Source: Cyclina sinensis
Lineage: Eukaryota > Mollusca > Bivalvia > Venerida > Veneridae
NCBI GenBank assembly: GCA_012932295.1
Contig: JAAONU010000013.1
Coordinates: 42,918,627-42,982,626, forward strand
Direction: 5' to 3'
Length of the DNA: 64,000 nucleotides
Shown piece after piece: positions 13,901-26,880 of the stretch; position 1 is the first letter of the stretch, and each line of letters starts with the position of its first letter. The position numbers were made by a program, and so were the translations under genes. The notes beneath the pieces were generated by a model. The model searched no databases, was not told the DNA's origin, and saw only the letters and a program-made list of their open reading frames with translations.

Positions 13901-13982
13901 TATTCCGCTAAGTTTTCTTGTCATGATTAAAGTATTGCAATGATATTCCGCTAAGTTTTCTTGTCATGATTAAAGTATTGCC
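13901..13982. repeat. 43-bp direct repeat, 2 copies
   Basis: TATTCCGCTAAGTTTTCTTG followed by TCATGATTAAAGTATTGC occurs at 13901 and 13944 with no difference. Confidence 0.97.
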
Positions 13983-14869
13983 AAGTAGCAATGGTTTTAC
14001 ATTTTGTAAAATGTAGGAGTTACATACGTTTTCAGCATTAACTTGATACTACTGTATAAGGATTCTTTGAAAAGACTTAGTCTAGTTTTATCATAGCATT
14101 TTAATTCGGCCTTTTCCCCTTTTTTAAAATGCTTTGTCAGCTGCAGCCGAACAGTTAGATGTATCGAGTTAATATTTGTCTTTTCTTTTTCTCTGAAAGT
14201 GTCTCAAACTCATCAAGGGATCTCAGATAGAACTAAGAAATGTTATCGATTGTTTGTCACATTATGTATACGTTTGACCTATGGTGTTGGCCAACTTGAG
14301 AAAAGGCGCTAGATGATTCAGTAAATCTCTGCTAATAGAACTATTGTCATGACTACTGAAATTCCTCTACATCTAAATGCCAGAATCACGCTTTCTTTCT
14401 TTGAGTGTGTTTAATCCGAAATTAAACGATGTATTATTATAAATATAAATTCTCGCCTTAATATACATGTATATAGTCCTACAGAAGAAAAAAAATCTCT
14501 TAGATCGGGCAGCATATAGCATACAGAAACGTCAGACATGAAGTACTTAAAAGTATAAGTTTTTTTTAAAACAAGTGTAAGCGGCCCTTTAGTTTAAACA
14601 TTTGGCGGCTTTTAAAGCTTGTTAAAGGTTCATATAGGAATTGAAAAATGAAATATGACAGGGATTTTGACATCCCTCTCATTGTTTGCCAAATGAATTC
14701 AACTGCTCTGTATATTTTATAGGTTTTACGAACAGTGCTTGTTTCTTTCTTAATGTTTCTGAATGCATACGTCTACATTTCTAGGAAACACGCTAAAGTG
14801 TCATGTAAAGGGGTTACTGAGCTGTTTGTGATGTTATTCTATTGATTACATAAACATTATCTCATGGAT

Positions 14870-14996
14870 ATGACAGGCGAGTGTTTATCATTTATCTGAT
14901 GTATTTGTTATTTGTACTATAATTATTTATCAAAAACATTCTGTTATAGAAATAGTCACGAGGGTGCATTCTAGGAGGTAACAAAACAAAACGACG
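14870..14996. repeat. Old noncoding duplicate D2, copy 2
   Basis: Second occurrence of the 19-bp exact match and its looser continuation, 5,035 bp downstream of copy 1 and in the same orientation. Confidence 0.6.
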
Positions 14997-15860
14997 ATGC
15001 TAAGTTCAAAAACCATTGTACCTCCACCCGTAAAAATGTTCTTAGTTGTCAAATACCACCTTTTACATTTGAATAGACCGAATAATGTCATAAAACCGAA
15101 AAATATATTTATCTTTACATGTTTTGATCGAATATCAAAACCAAAATTAAAATACCATATACAACTGGTGTCAATATTGAATTTGACAAAATCTAAAATT
15201 AGCCTAACGACAGTAAATTTGTTCTAAGGAAGTAGGTTTTAGGTATTGTTCCTTTCTTTGCTGATGGTTTTAGGTTTACACATTATAACAGAGTTGGAAA
15301 CTGTTTTAAAGCCAAACTTTTCTGATTTAATATTTGGTTTGAAATATTTTTGATGATTTGGACATTTATAACCTTAATTGGCAAAATAGTTAATTGCTTT
15401 TGCACTTCAATTTCGTATGCGTTCTCTTTTAGTTGAACTGTTTTTGTTTGTGAAAAAGAGAGATATGTTAAACAGTCGATCAGAACCGCTTTTTAATTAT
15501 TGGTTTTTCAAGTAGAGGTATTTCTGTGATAAGGCTTATCATTTTATGTCAATACGTCTATCGGGGAAGTTGTAGCCAATAAAGTCAATCTCATGTACTT
15601 TCGTAAACTTGATTTTATATGCTTTTTGTCTTCTGGTTGAAACCGTTCATCGTAATATATCTACCATGAAACGAAATGCACAGACACGGACGATGTTTCC
15701 CCATATTTTTTCTCTCATTTAACTCTCTGAAGATTTCAAATTGGTCATATATCATCAAATTAATATGTGCAATTGCAAATACGAAAGAGCTTTCAGGTCA
15801 ATAGTTGGACTTAGCAGATTCTCTTTTGAAGATATACTAGATGGGTGTTCAGTTGAACAC

Positions 15861-16802
15861 TTGTGTCGCCCTTTGGTACTCTGTTAGAATAACTTAAAAG
15901 GTAAACAAGAGCCTATGCCCCCCCGGGGGGGGGGGGGTTTAGGGTGGATGGGGAGTCAAGTACCTATGTATTAAAAAAAATTCGGACCCCAGGGGGGAGG
16001 GGCGGGGAGAGAGGGGGACTGGTTGAGAGGGGGGAGGGGCTGGTTGTTGGAGGGGGGTTTGAGGGTCGATGGGGCGTCAAGTACCTATGTATTAAAAAAA
16101 ATCAGGCCCGGAGGGGGGTGTAAAAACATGGGGGGTTTACGTGGACAGGGTAGGGGGGTCCCCATGCAGAGAGGAGGGGGGCAGAGAAAGGGGAGAGTAC
16201 TTACCCATCTCAAATCAGTTCATATTTTATTTCTAGGCTTAATAATATTTTATTTCTAGGCTTAAGAAGTTTTTTTTCCTATATATAAGTATAACAAAAA
16301 TCAAGTGACCCCTGGGGGTGGGGCTAACTGTGACCCAAGGGACATGGGTACCAACAATCTTTGCAGGGGTCTTGCTTTTGAGAAATGGACATTAACAAAA
16401 AGGTTAACCAAGAAATTTTAAGTTGAAAAAGGGGCATAACATTGCAAAAATAAATTTGAGGGTTATCTACCCTTGAGAAATGGTGTTGTCTTAAGTCATA
16501 CAATTGAAAGATTACTATTGGAAAGTTTGATGAAGAAATATTGAGAAATGGCATAGTTATAGCCAATGGTAAGTTTTCATGACAAAATCCAAGTACAAAA
16601 AGGGGCATAACTCTGTCAAATGTGACCTTGACCTAAAGATTTTGGCATCATCCCAACCCTGTTGTCATAAGCAATACAATTTGAAAGTGTGATAAGGAAA
16701 TGTTAAAAAATGGCAAAGTTATAGCCAACGTTAATGTTTCGTGACGGACCGATGGACAAAGTAATCCCTATGTATCGCCGTTTCTTCGAAAGGGCGACAC
16801 AA
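15861..16802. mobile_element. Non-autonomous DNA element with 14-bp terminal inverted repeats
   Basis: TTGTGTCGCCCTTT at 15861-15874 is exactly complementary to AAAGGGCGACACAA at 16789-16802, giving a 942-bp unit. Inside are a G-rich left part and a right part with repeats of AAAAAGGGGCATAAC (about 16424 and 16597), GTGACCTTGACCTAAAG and GTGACGGACCGATGGACAAA, a combination I recognise from abundant molluscan interspersed repeats. No transposase frame is present. Target-site duplication was not clear. Confidence 0.75.
15918..16200 (+). repeat. G-rich tract with G-quadruplex potential and a 121-bp internal duplication
   Basis: A run of seven C and about fourteen G near 15918-15938 is followed by many runs of four to seven G on the + strand. 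GTCAAGTACCTATGTATTAA occurs at 15955 and again at 16076 (offset 121), each followed by poly-A, so part of the tract is a tandem duplication. The many G runs separated by short loops meet the usual quadruplex pattern. Confidence 0.85.
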
Positions 16803-17450
16803 AAAATTCGTAAAAGTGCACATTTACACTCTATACATAAATCATATGTGTTTAAATAGGCAGTGCAGTGTTGACTCTGACATACCAGCAGCTTTATTCA
16901 TTGTTAAATCCACGAACTATGACATGACTGAATTGCTTGTGTGAATAAGTTATAGAACGGCATGTGTTATAAAATGCAAAAAAAAATCCAGTCTGTTTAA
17001 TATTTTTCAGACTTGTCTGTAAGAAGAGTCAGATCACAAAATAAATAATCTCAAGATAATACATTCTTATTAATTGTATTATCTATTGCTTTTATACGAA
17101 AGCGTCATCCGTGTGAGACACAAATCGACGCCACAATGCGACTCACACACAATCGATAATGTTACATGTCCATTAAATGGTGGGCACTTTCTTTACGACT
17201 AGCATCTGCTCAAATAACTTTGCAGCTAACTGTGTTCATCTTTCAGTCCCTGCTGTTATTAAGACATGAAACCTATTTTCAAAATACTTCAAATTACCTC
17301 GTAACAATCCCGAAAATGTTTGGTTAACCTTTTTCATGAAGTTTTGCGCATATAATTTTCCGACAGAAAAGAATAATTACATCAGAAAATCGACATGATC
17401 ATGAACGGTGACATGGTGGTCAACAAAAAAGCTTGCACATTAATTTTCCA

Positions 17451-17509
17451 GGAGACAGTGATCTAGGAGACAGTGATCTAGGAGACAGTGATCTAGGAGA
17501 CAGTGATCT
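17451..17509. repeat. 15-bp tandem repeat, 4 copies
   Basis: GGAGACAGTGATCTA is repeated four times without internal mismatch; the last copy is cut by one base. Confidence 0.97.
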
Positions 17510-17830
17510 GACATAAGGCAAGGAGCAAGCTATGATGAATCAGTTAATAATTGTTGACACGCCATTGTGTTAAAGACAAAACGACAAAATTATACGTTTC
17601 TTCTCCTCAAAATATGTTTCTAAATTCTGACATTATCCACCAAATAAAAAGGACAGAAACTGATAATTGTACAGTGCACACAACATTATTTGTCCATAAA
17701 CTGGTGCTTTTAACCAATTTCTGCCAAATTGATTATGCCATCCTTGTTAGTTGAACGAGTCCGTTTTCAATTAAAAGGGTTTCTGGTATAAGTTTTCAAT
17801 TTCATTCATTCAGGAAAGAAAGTCCTGCAT

Positions 17831-17940
17831 GCAAACAGTGTAGACACTGAACAGACTCGGCATATTACGGCGTCTGATCTGGGTCTGCACTGTTTGCCTA
17901 TGTCTAATTTTATGGACGCTAGGCATTAATGGGTTAACAA
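17831..17940. mobile_element. Short foldback repeat (MITE-like)
   Basis: GCAAACAGTGTAGACACTGA...GACTCGGC (17831 on) is an imperfect inverted match to GGCGTCTGATCTGGGTCTGC...CTGTTTGC (ending 17897), giving arms of about 29 bp around ATATTAC. The right flank ends GACGCTAGGCATTAATGGGT and TAA, a phrase I recognise from very abundant bivalve repeats. No coding sequence. Confidence 0.65.
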
Positions 17941-20900
17941 CTACATACAACACACCTCTTATTAAACTCTTATTGAGGCACAAACATGTTATGAATGCTA
18001 ACAGACGGATCTGTTTGGGTTAGAAGATAATCTATTCAGGAAAATGAATTTTTTACAGTAGCTGTCATCATTATTAGTGTTAAGAGACACAATCTTATAA
18101 CTGTTTCTCGCAAAAGGATGATCCAAGATTACTGCAGAACGAAGCAAATATTCCAGGATGAAAGAAGTATTGAGAACTAATATATTTTCTGTGAAAAATA
18201 TTTTTTTCTACTGATAACGTAATAATGACTTATTATGTATAATGTAATAAATGAAGTCTGCATTATTATATTCTTACGACGTTATAAGGCAGTATCATAA
18301 ATAATAAAACATTTATTGTTGTAAATTAAGGTATGCATCGGTAACCTTAATCAAGCCTATTCTACGACCATCGACATTACATGTCCATGTATTTAAATGA
18401 GTTATAGCCTACTGTTAAAACATTGCTTACGCATTAACTTAAACTTTGGCTCAGTTGCGTCAAATCAGATTTGAACAGTAAAAGCAAAAACAAAAATGAA
18501 GAATGCAATGATCGGCTCTCGGTAATGATAAAGCGCTGATCTTTTTGCATAGTGTTAAGAACTTGGTTTATTTTCGGTTCTGTTTTTGTTAACTATTCAA
18601 AACTCTAAAAATACTTATATTGACAAACTACCATCCTTAGACTGTTCTATAGATTGTACCATCAAATTGCATGCTAGTAATGTGGAACCTATCCTTATTC
18701 GGTATATGCAGAATCAGAAAAAGGTCACTTTGAACTGAGTAGATTTTGTATATAATTATCTATTTCATTTAATTTCCTCACTCATTGGCATTCTCTATAC
18801 CAATCCCTGACCTCATACTGTGTGCTAGTTCTGAATAGAAAAGTCACCAACATGGAATGTGGTAATTGTAATTTACACGAGTCAGATACACAGTACACAT
18901 GCTTTGTAGCGTCTCCATTTTCAACGCTGTCTAAACAGTTTTCCGTCGGTGATTTTTCTTGCGATATTGCTTAGAACAGATAGGTAATTACCAGTTCAAA
19001 TCTATCGTCTGGAAACACTGTTATCGCACCAGACAGTGTTTTGGTAAACGTAAACAAAAGAAAATAAATATTATTTATTTTTGATGTTCTTGAATTTCCT
19101 TTGAACATAACTTAGATAACAGAGTATGAACTCTGTTCTTGTGTGTATGATACTTATATTGTAGACAAAATAGAACATTAATTATGATCCGTAAATTACA
19201 TCTTTTCAAATCAAAACTAACTTTTGGCTGACTAGCATACCTCCCGCGCTAGATCTACTTATTGGAACTACCCTCTAGCACAAATGTGCCTTTTATTTAT
19301 TTATTTATATTTTTATCTTATTTGTTTTTGTGAAGAAAGAATCGTGAAAACATGGCGGGTGAAACAAAATATTCCAAGGGTTTAAGTTTTCACTGTGTAG
19401 CGAGTCAGTATCTCTAGAGCTCAAAACAAGAAAATCTTGGAACCAGAAAAATGGTTTGAACAAATGCAAAGTTTTGAAGCAGTTGAAATACCAATGTAAG
19501 ACCCAGTAAAGAAGGATAAAAGGTTAACATTGCTTTACCATTGTTGTATATTGACAACAAAATATGCTGAGATTTATGTTTGAATTTTAAAAAAATAATC
19601 GGCAGTTTTATCCACAAACGTGACATAAAACTTCAGGTTGTATTTTTGTTCTTTTTGCTGCGTGCATAACTAAGTTTATTTTTAGTTGTTTTTTTGTGAT
19701 TATGAATATAATGATAATTTTTAAATAGGTCGTTGAAAATCGAAACGCTTTATTCCTGATAAAGAATTTGACTTTTTGTGGAAAAAAAAGCTTTCTTGCC
19801 CATGTTCATATTTCTAAATTGAATGTATTTTTTTGTCGCAGTTAAATTTTGAGTCTACGGGTTGCTTACAAAATTCTGATAAAAGTGTTTCGGCTATCCT
19901 AAATAGAAACTTTAGATTAAGTTAATGAAATTTTGGTGGGTTTGAAGAAAGCTAGAATAAAACAGTAAAGAAAACAGACGAACAACAAAGAAATGCGAGG
20001 AAAAGCTAAAAGTAAAAAGTGTTTTGTTAAAAATGAGATCAAATTTTAAGACTGAGTCATTTTTATGTCCATGAACAGATTCAAAGAATTGCAAACCTAT
20101 CTAAAGCCGTCAAAAATGGCTTTAAGTTCTCGACTTTTGTGCTGATTATATACCGAAAACCATTTACACTTTTCAGGTGCAATATGTTTCCAAGTTGTGA
20201 AACGAACGTGGCAAACTTTGAAAAACGGTGTTTGTTTACGCCGTATTTTTCGACAAGAATCTATCTGATGTTATGTGAAGCTAACACATTTTGTTTCCAT
20301 AACACCTTATCAGGCTTCTGCGAATGGAAGATATTATTTATTAATAAAATAGGGTTCGATTTAAGGAGAGGCAATAATGTCGAACAACTTTCCACTGCAT
20401 ATTAATTTTATACATAAAGAATCTACTTCAAATTGCAATGTGGCATAAGCAGCTTTTAATGACTGATAACGACAAGGGCAAATTCCTGATAATGTGTTTC
20501 TTACCTTTTAATATATCGTCTTTTATGTGTATACTACTCATTCGTGTGAACATGAAACTAACATGTGACTCAGTGTCCATCGAGGATGTATCTTTATTGT
20601 AAGCTGTTTTTTAAAACTTAGAGCCACTATATTTATACTTTAATACGCCATTACAATTCTTGGTATAGCTCGAAGATTTGAAAAGAGTCATTTAACATAT
20701 TTCAAACAACGTTTAGATATTGTGTAAACATTCTGCTTGCCTACCTCAAGGATCTCGTCTAACAATGTAACTATATAAGCTATGATACCTTTGCTAAAAT
20801 CACGTAAAATAGTTCTGATTCTCAATAGATTTTTAATTTCCTTAAAAAAGTTATGTATTTACTGTGTTGTTTGACGTTTAAAAGTATCATGGAACCATGA

Positions 20901-23689
20901 AATTTTAACCGGGCATAGTGTTGAAAATGTTGATAAGTACAGGTATTTAGTGCTTGAACAGGGCTTGCAAAATGCCAGAGTCAAAGCAATCATTTTGCCA
21001 GTCTGTCAGTTTGCATAGTTGTTGTTACTATCTTTAGACGCGGGCTATTTCAATATTTATAGAAAAGACTACAAATGGTGATAACGCTCTTAACACTTTT
21101 AAGCCAGACTTCGCCTATAAAGCAGTCTTAAGTACTTATTTGGACGTCTTGCTATAAGAATGTTTCCATATATCAGGTTCTTGCTTACTTCTAATAATCA
21201 ATCAAGTTTGCTCTCAGCTATAAACAGCGATTAACGTTACACTAAAATACCGACTAATCAATGCCTGAAAGCGGCGCTAGTCCAAAGAGAAATGCTTCAG
21301 AGCCTTTTCTTGAGAAGTTAAATTATTCACTTACAATGGATATATAGATATAGACACTTAGTTTGACAAAATGGTTATACTAAATCAATAATTGAAATGA
21401 AAAAGTTTTATGAACATAACTACCGATCTTTATGTTTGCTAAAACACTTACAATTTTATTCAGATGATTTATTCGGTCATCAGTGGAAAATAAGGAAAAG
21501 GTTTATTTTAAATTTAAAAAAATGATATGTTGCAAATGTATTTAAATACTTCGAAATCAACGAACATTTTTATGTGTCAGATGACACAATTACATTAACT
21601 CCTTTAAACACACAAAGTTTCTTTTAGATAATAAGTAAGGCAGTTAGCTGGCTAACGCCTTGTATAGTTGAAATTTAGCATAAACCCGATTCCTATTTAC
21701 TCTAGCTATTAATCTATTTAGTCAGTTGATGCGTCTTTTAGGCAAAGATCCTAATTGAAACAAATGGCGAATTGATTTCTAATGCCTTCATATCTTTTTA
21801 AAGCTCCCTTTACTAATCATACATGGTGTATAAAACAACAACATGATTAAATTCTGTCCATGATTCAAGTATTAAATAAGGTGACCGTACTTAATTGATT
21901 AATTAATCAAATAAATTAATTGATTGATTGATTCAGTAGGGACTCCGATCAATGTTACCTGGCAATTTTCTAAGACAGAAGTCTCTAAGTGCTTTCTCAT
22001 GTCTTCTGATTTTCTTACATTCATTTCCAATATACGTAAGAGGTTAACCTGTTAGGTGTATAACATTTTAAATAAATTATCAGTACAGTCAGACAGTATG
22101 CAGGTACCAAAGAGATTATCAAACACAATTTGATAATGAACGCATAAACAAAACCAGCAGTTTAATTAATGGTACCCTTCTGTTGTCCCAATCTAAGGTA
22201 AAAAGAATTTATATTTACATCATGACTTTCCTAGCAAATACGAAAGCAAACGTATGGCACACTATGGAATTTTTACAGAATTGCCTAAAACAGAACTGAC
22301 TGAATACTTAGTATTTTTCCTCTTTTTAAACGTATTTTAATTTAGAGCTGGAGTAACAAAATTAGTAAATAAATTACTCTTTAGTCAAACAAGCGCCCAC
22401 ACAGTCTACGCGAAAGACTTGCAGTCGGAATTGCAACCTTATTTTAAATGCATTTGATTCTTGATTTCTCTGTTATTTTGACTGATATTCTTGCTATTTT
22501 ACAGTGTTAATAATTTCTAATTTATTGACTGAGTTTATGACACCTAGTGCTTGTCGAGAGAGAGATAAGTGTTTTTTTTAACCTGCGAAAATAAAAACAC
22601 AACAAGTCACACTGTGATCTTGCGAATTTGTCGCCATGGGTTAAACACGAATATTTTCCTTCCTCAAAAATCCTATTCAGTTGCAGATCTGTGTATTGGC
22701 ACACTGTCATGCAATAAAGACGTGTATTGTATAATCCTTCCTTGGCGTCGCTTATTGCATTTCTTAGTATTCTTTTTAGAACATAGTTTTCGTAGAAAGC
22801 TGCAGTGTTGGAGCTGTAGGTCATGTATATTGAAGACATTATGAACATAACCTTCTTACACTCGAGAAACTTCTTGTCTACACCCTTTTGTCGCCCATAT
22901 TTTATTGCCGTTCAACAAAGTTGACACGCCTTTCGAGTACAGTAAAACAGGTATACATCTGGCAATGATGCGTCGCAGTTACAATACGAACAAGCTTGCG
23001 GGTAAAATATAAATCCTGCTAGCTATCTAATTGCGCATCGGAATTAACGTCAGTAACTTTTTGGATTACTTTTCCTGATATTACAGTTTGTCGGCCCTCA
23101 AATTTTGAGTCATCTTACGTGTCTTGCCCGATTTTAAATTTATTCACCCACCTCATTACTGCCAAATATGGAAACTTCATTGTGGATACTATCAAGGTCT
23201 CTCTTTTATAAGTTGAAAAAGTCTTACAGTTTAGTTATGGTGTTGTAGTAGATTTAGAATTTCAAAGTTGTTTGCATAGATATATAGCTGGGATATTTGA
23301 ATACCGCTTTTCGTATAGTTCAGTGGGTAATTGATATCATATATGATATGAATGACAGCTTTAAGCATGCAGAACTACATTGTAATCAAACAAAGTAGAC
23401 AGTATCCATCGTCTTATTGATAGTGTTAAATCTTGTGAAACCCTGCATTGCAGTTCAAGCAAAGCGCATTCTATACATTGAAAAACACTAAACAAAGAAG
23501 TCTGAATGACCAGGTAATTAAGTCAAATACACTGATATATCAGTTTTCAAAAATGAATTTAGTTTCAACTTATTCCTTTGCAAACAACATTTATTGAACG
23601 TATCGACTTTTTTACATTTATTTAAGAGTTACGCTCGTTTTATCTTCTCAGTATGCGAACGATTTTTCCCAGCTGTGGACATTTTGAAC

Positions 23690-25075
23690 AAACAAATGAT
23701 CGGCATTAGTGTTCAAGCCTCAAGAAATATCAATATTAGCGTAGGAATCAAGACAACATGATATAGTTATTTATTGAATGTATTAATTATTCACATTAAT
23801 AGAGCGTCAATTTTTAGATCAAATATACATTTATTAGTGCTTCTTGTAAACATTATCAGAATAAGAATGAGTGGGAAAATTTAGTGAAGCGTGAAAAGTA
23901 TGTGACCTAGAATCTTTTGTGATCATGTCAGGAGGAAGCAATCGTTCCTTTATTTTCCATATCATGTGTGAAAGACAAGACAGGTGACAAATTTGATATA
24001 ATGCAGAGGCTGATATCTGATTACAAACTTCTAATGTAGCAGGAATCACATCAGTTTTACTTTTTACAGAAGATAAAATTGCTTTTTTTCTAAAGAGAAA
24101 TGAAACACCGAAACACCAAATTTGGTTGAATAAAAACGAACAGTATTAGTGGGACTACAGTTTTTTAAAAGCAGTGGCTCAACACCGGTTAAACACTCAA
24201 GATAATACATCAAGATTAATGCTAGTGTGTTTCCTCATAACAAATGCTTTCTTAAAATATGGTTTATCATAAAAGACATATGAAAACGCCTTAAAAAATT
24301 ATTAGGCATTACATGACTTGTCTTAAACTTAATTCATTACACTACGTGGCATCTATAATGTCATAATTATTCGAACTAAGAAGGAACATTGAATGGTATT
24401 TTTAGAATACTCCGATATACCTTTTGCAGAAGATGAAAATTTGAAATTATCTTTACATAATTAATGACGAATTTTGACTACGACTTTTAATATCAATCTA
24501 TCGTGTCATTTGGTATAAAACCTAAAGTTTTCCGAGGAAGCTTTTGTGTAAAGCGAAACACACATCATACCCGAAAATGACTATTTGTAGAAGGTGTCAC
24601 AGCCGCTTTAAACTTTTGGGACTTTAATAAGAAGTTATCATTGTACATGTATTTGGAAAAATGCGATTGGCCAAAAGAAAATGACATAACTTTAAAATCT
24701 ATGTAAAACAGGCGGAGTTAAATTATTTGTTTTTGAATTGTCATTGTCAGATGCAAAGCCTCGTTGTTTGTTACTTTATTCAAGTGCCTTATACTTGTCA
24801 AAGAATGTCGGCATTGTGTCTTGCAGATGATAAACGATAAAACGAGTAGTCTGGAAATTCCTGTTTTCACTGTAACCGCTCAAAGAAAATACAATTACAA
24901 TTTTTAGTAGGTACATTTGATTGCTAATCTTTTCATTCATCCACTCCTTTTGAGTCTGTCAAATCACACCAGACAATTGTTTCCTAAGAGAAATGTGATA
25001 GTTTCTTCAATCACTTTTAATTATCATAAAGAGATTTTAAACGCGAAAATAACCGTTGATTAAAAAGCTGCCGCA
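23690..25075. repeat. Old noncoding duplicate D3, copy 1
   Basis: Three blocks match 31840-33190 in the same order and at similar offsets (about 8.15 kb): GGCATTAGTGTTCAAGCCTC ... AAGACAACATGATAT; GGCTCAACACCGGTTAAAC; and GTCTGGAAATTCCTGTTTTC ... AAAATACAATTACAATTTTT ... ATTGCTAATCTTTTCATTCA ... TTCCTAAGAGAAATG. No open reading frame is shared. Confidence 0.75.
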
Positions 25076-25215
25076 AAAAGACGGAAACGAAAGAAAGTAA
25101 GTGATAGCTAATTTCTGTTTTCTCTTCATGTGACAATTTTGTGCTTATTTGAGCAAACTGATGTATAATGTAATGAAAGTTAATTTGAGAATAAATACCG
25201 AGAGAATAATTACAG

Positions 25216-26260
25216 AACAGAACAGAATAGATATTTTATTTGACTTGTACAAGTATACATCGTCGTACAATTATAAGCAAATTTACAATTAAGAAATAGA
25301 TACAGAAATCACAATGATCAGGTTTAAACCTGTTTTACATACACATACAATATACAATATTGACACAATATATAGAGGATGAATTATTACTATTACAATT
25401 ATGATGTATGCACCATATCTAAGGAAGTTCTGTGTGATAATGCAGCTTATATATACATACATTCATTTAACAATACATTTCTATTTTCAGATTTCATCAT
25501 ATTAGCAAATTTAAACATACTAGATCTGGTATAATAATATCGTTTTATATATATATATATTTTTTATATCAGTATAAGAAGGACAAGTTAAAATGAAATG
25601 GTATTCATCCTCAACGTCACATAAGTTACAATAAGCACAATACCTTTCACTTCTAACAGTTCTATTCGTATGGTATCTACCAGTTTGTACATGCAAAGAA
25701 TGGGAAGATATTCTTATTCTTGAAAGATAATACCTTATGATAACGTATCGTGATAGCTTTCATATATAAAAAGAACCTTTAACATGATTAAACAGATATA
25801 AAACAGAACTTTTCGCTTTGTCATTATGCCAGCTTTGAAAAAAAGAATGATATTATCAGTCTTAAGCAATTTAAACCAAAACCTTAATATTTTTCATATC
25901 TTGGAATATACAAAGGATAACGTGCAAGTTCACAATATACAGCAGCATTACATGAGTAAATTTTTGCATTTAATATTTTCTTTTAAAATCTATGATGGAT
26001 TCTTTCAATTTCTTTCGATTTAGTAAAGCCCCATATTTCAGAAGCATAACTAACTATAGATCAAACAAACGAGTCAAAAAGCTGACACGACACCTTAGGT
26101 TTCAGCTGATATCTATTACAATTAACCAGAAGTACGTTTAGAACTTTTTTAGCTTTACCAATCAGTCGTTCTTGTTTTAGATTAAAACTTCCATTAAAAT
26201 TAAACACTGTCTTTAAATATTACAAGTCTACCGTTCCAGTTTAGGTCGATGAAAAACAAG
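25216..26260 (-). pseudogene. Decayed non-LTR retrotransposon (LINE), C-terminal part of the reverse-transcriptase ORF and 3' end
   Basis: Read on the minus strand, 26250-25700 gives broken but recognisable LINE ORF2 C-terminal sequence: a stretch like SYASEIWGF..KEIERIHHRF, then a CELARYPLYIPRYEK-type motif. A different frame at about 25745-25570 reads RISSHSLHVQTGRYH, then RYCAYCNLCDVEDEYHF and ILTCPSYTD, the cysteine/histidine tail common in invertebrate LINEs. A further piece, SMFKFANMMKSENRNVLLNE, lies near 25500. The frame is interrupted by several stops and at least one 1-base insertion (next to the FWFKLL remnant near 25880), so it is dead. The 3' end is marked by AATAAA (reverse complement near 25232) followed by repeats of TCTGT at about 25216-25230. 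The RT catalytic core and endonuclease are absent (5' truncated). Clade not assigned. Confidence 0.85.
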
Positions 26261-26754
26261 TTGCATAGCTCAATTAACACCGAAAAGAAAAACTGAAAAA
26301 AAAACACTGATACAAATTTAATCCATATGGCTTTAACGTTTAAGCTAAAATACATGAAATGCATAATTAGAAGAAATATGTTTTCATGTTTTAATGTTTA
26401 AAGAAATACACCAAGCCCTACTGAAAGTCTTGAATTATACATTCATTTCAATTCAAAACCCTACTCTGTAGTGTGAACAAATACGAAATGGATACATTTC
26501 AACTATAAATGTCGTCAAATCTTTTATATTTTTATGCAAGTGAAAAAAATCTTAGCAGTTACAGATTCAGATGAATATAAGTATAAAGATATTTACAAAA
26601 AAATGTACTTTAACTGCAAATGTGCCTTTGAAAATCAGACAATCCATATATTCTTGGATTGTCTAATAATGACACATATGTTGTTTTCCCAATAATGATT
26701 ATTAATCTGTAGCAAGAAACTATAATTCTATGGAAACAGTTTTTATGATACAAA

Positions 26755-26880
26755 GGCGATGATAGAGCAGTTTATATTATCTTTCACAGCTTAATGATAT
26801 TATACCCTCGAGGGATTTGGAAATATTACAAATAATATAACAATGCAATTTCATAAAAGAGAGGCGAAATGTTGATGTAT
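26755..26880. repeat. Noncoding family D5, copy 1
   Basis: AAGGCGATGATAGAGCAGTT ... TTTCACAGCTTAATGATATT ATA ... GGGATTT ... AATAATATAACAATGCAATT matches 43450-43570. It lies about 500 bp upstream (lower coordinate of the two flanks being the LINE) of family D6 copy 1. Confidence 0.7.

Larger units (their letters stand above)
16803..23689. other. Long noncoding stretch
   Basis: Besides the 15-bp repeat and the foldback repeat near 17.45 and 17.83 kb, nothing is recognisable. Overlapping opposed frames at 22522-22848 and 22569-22844 shadow each other and show no motif. TTAATTGATTAATTAATCAA near 21893 is an AT-rich near-palindrome. Confidence 0.55.

Noticed and set aside
16023..16259. 78-codon glycine-rich + strand frame
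   Set aside because: Translation of the G-rich tract; no homology and no conserved structure.
22522..22848. Opposed 108- and 91-codon frames
   Set aside because: They overlap on opposite strands, show no motif, and have the composition of surrounding noncoding DNA.
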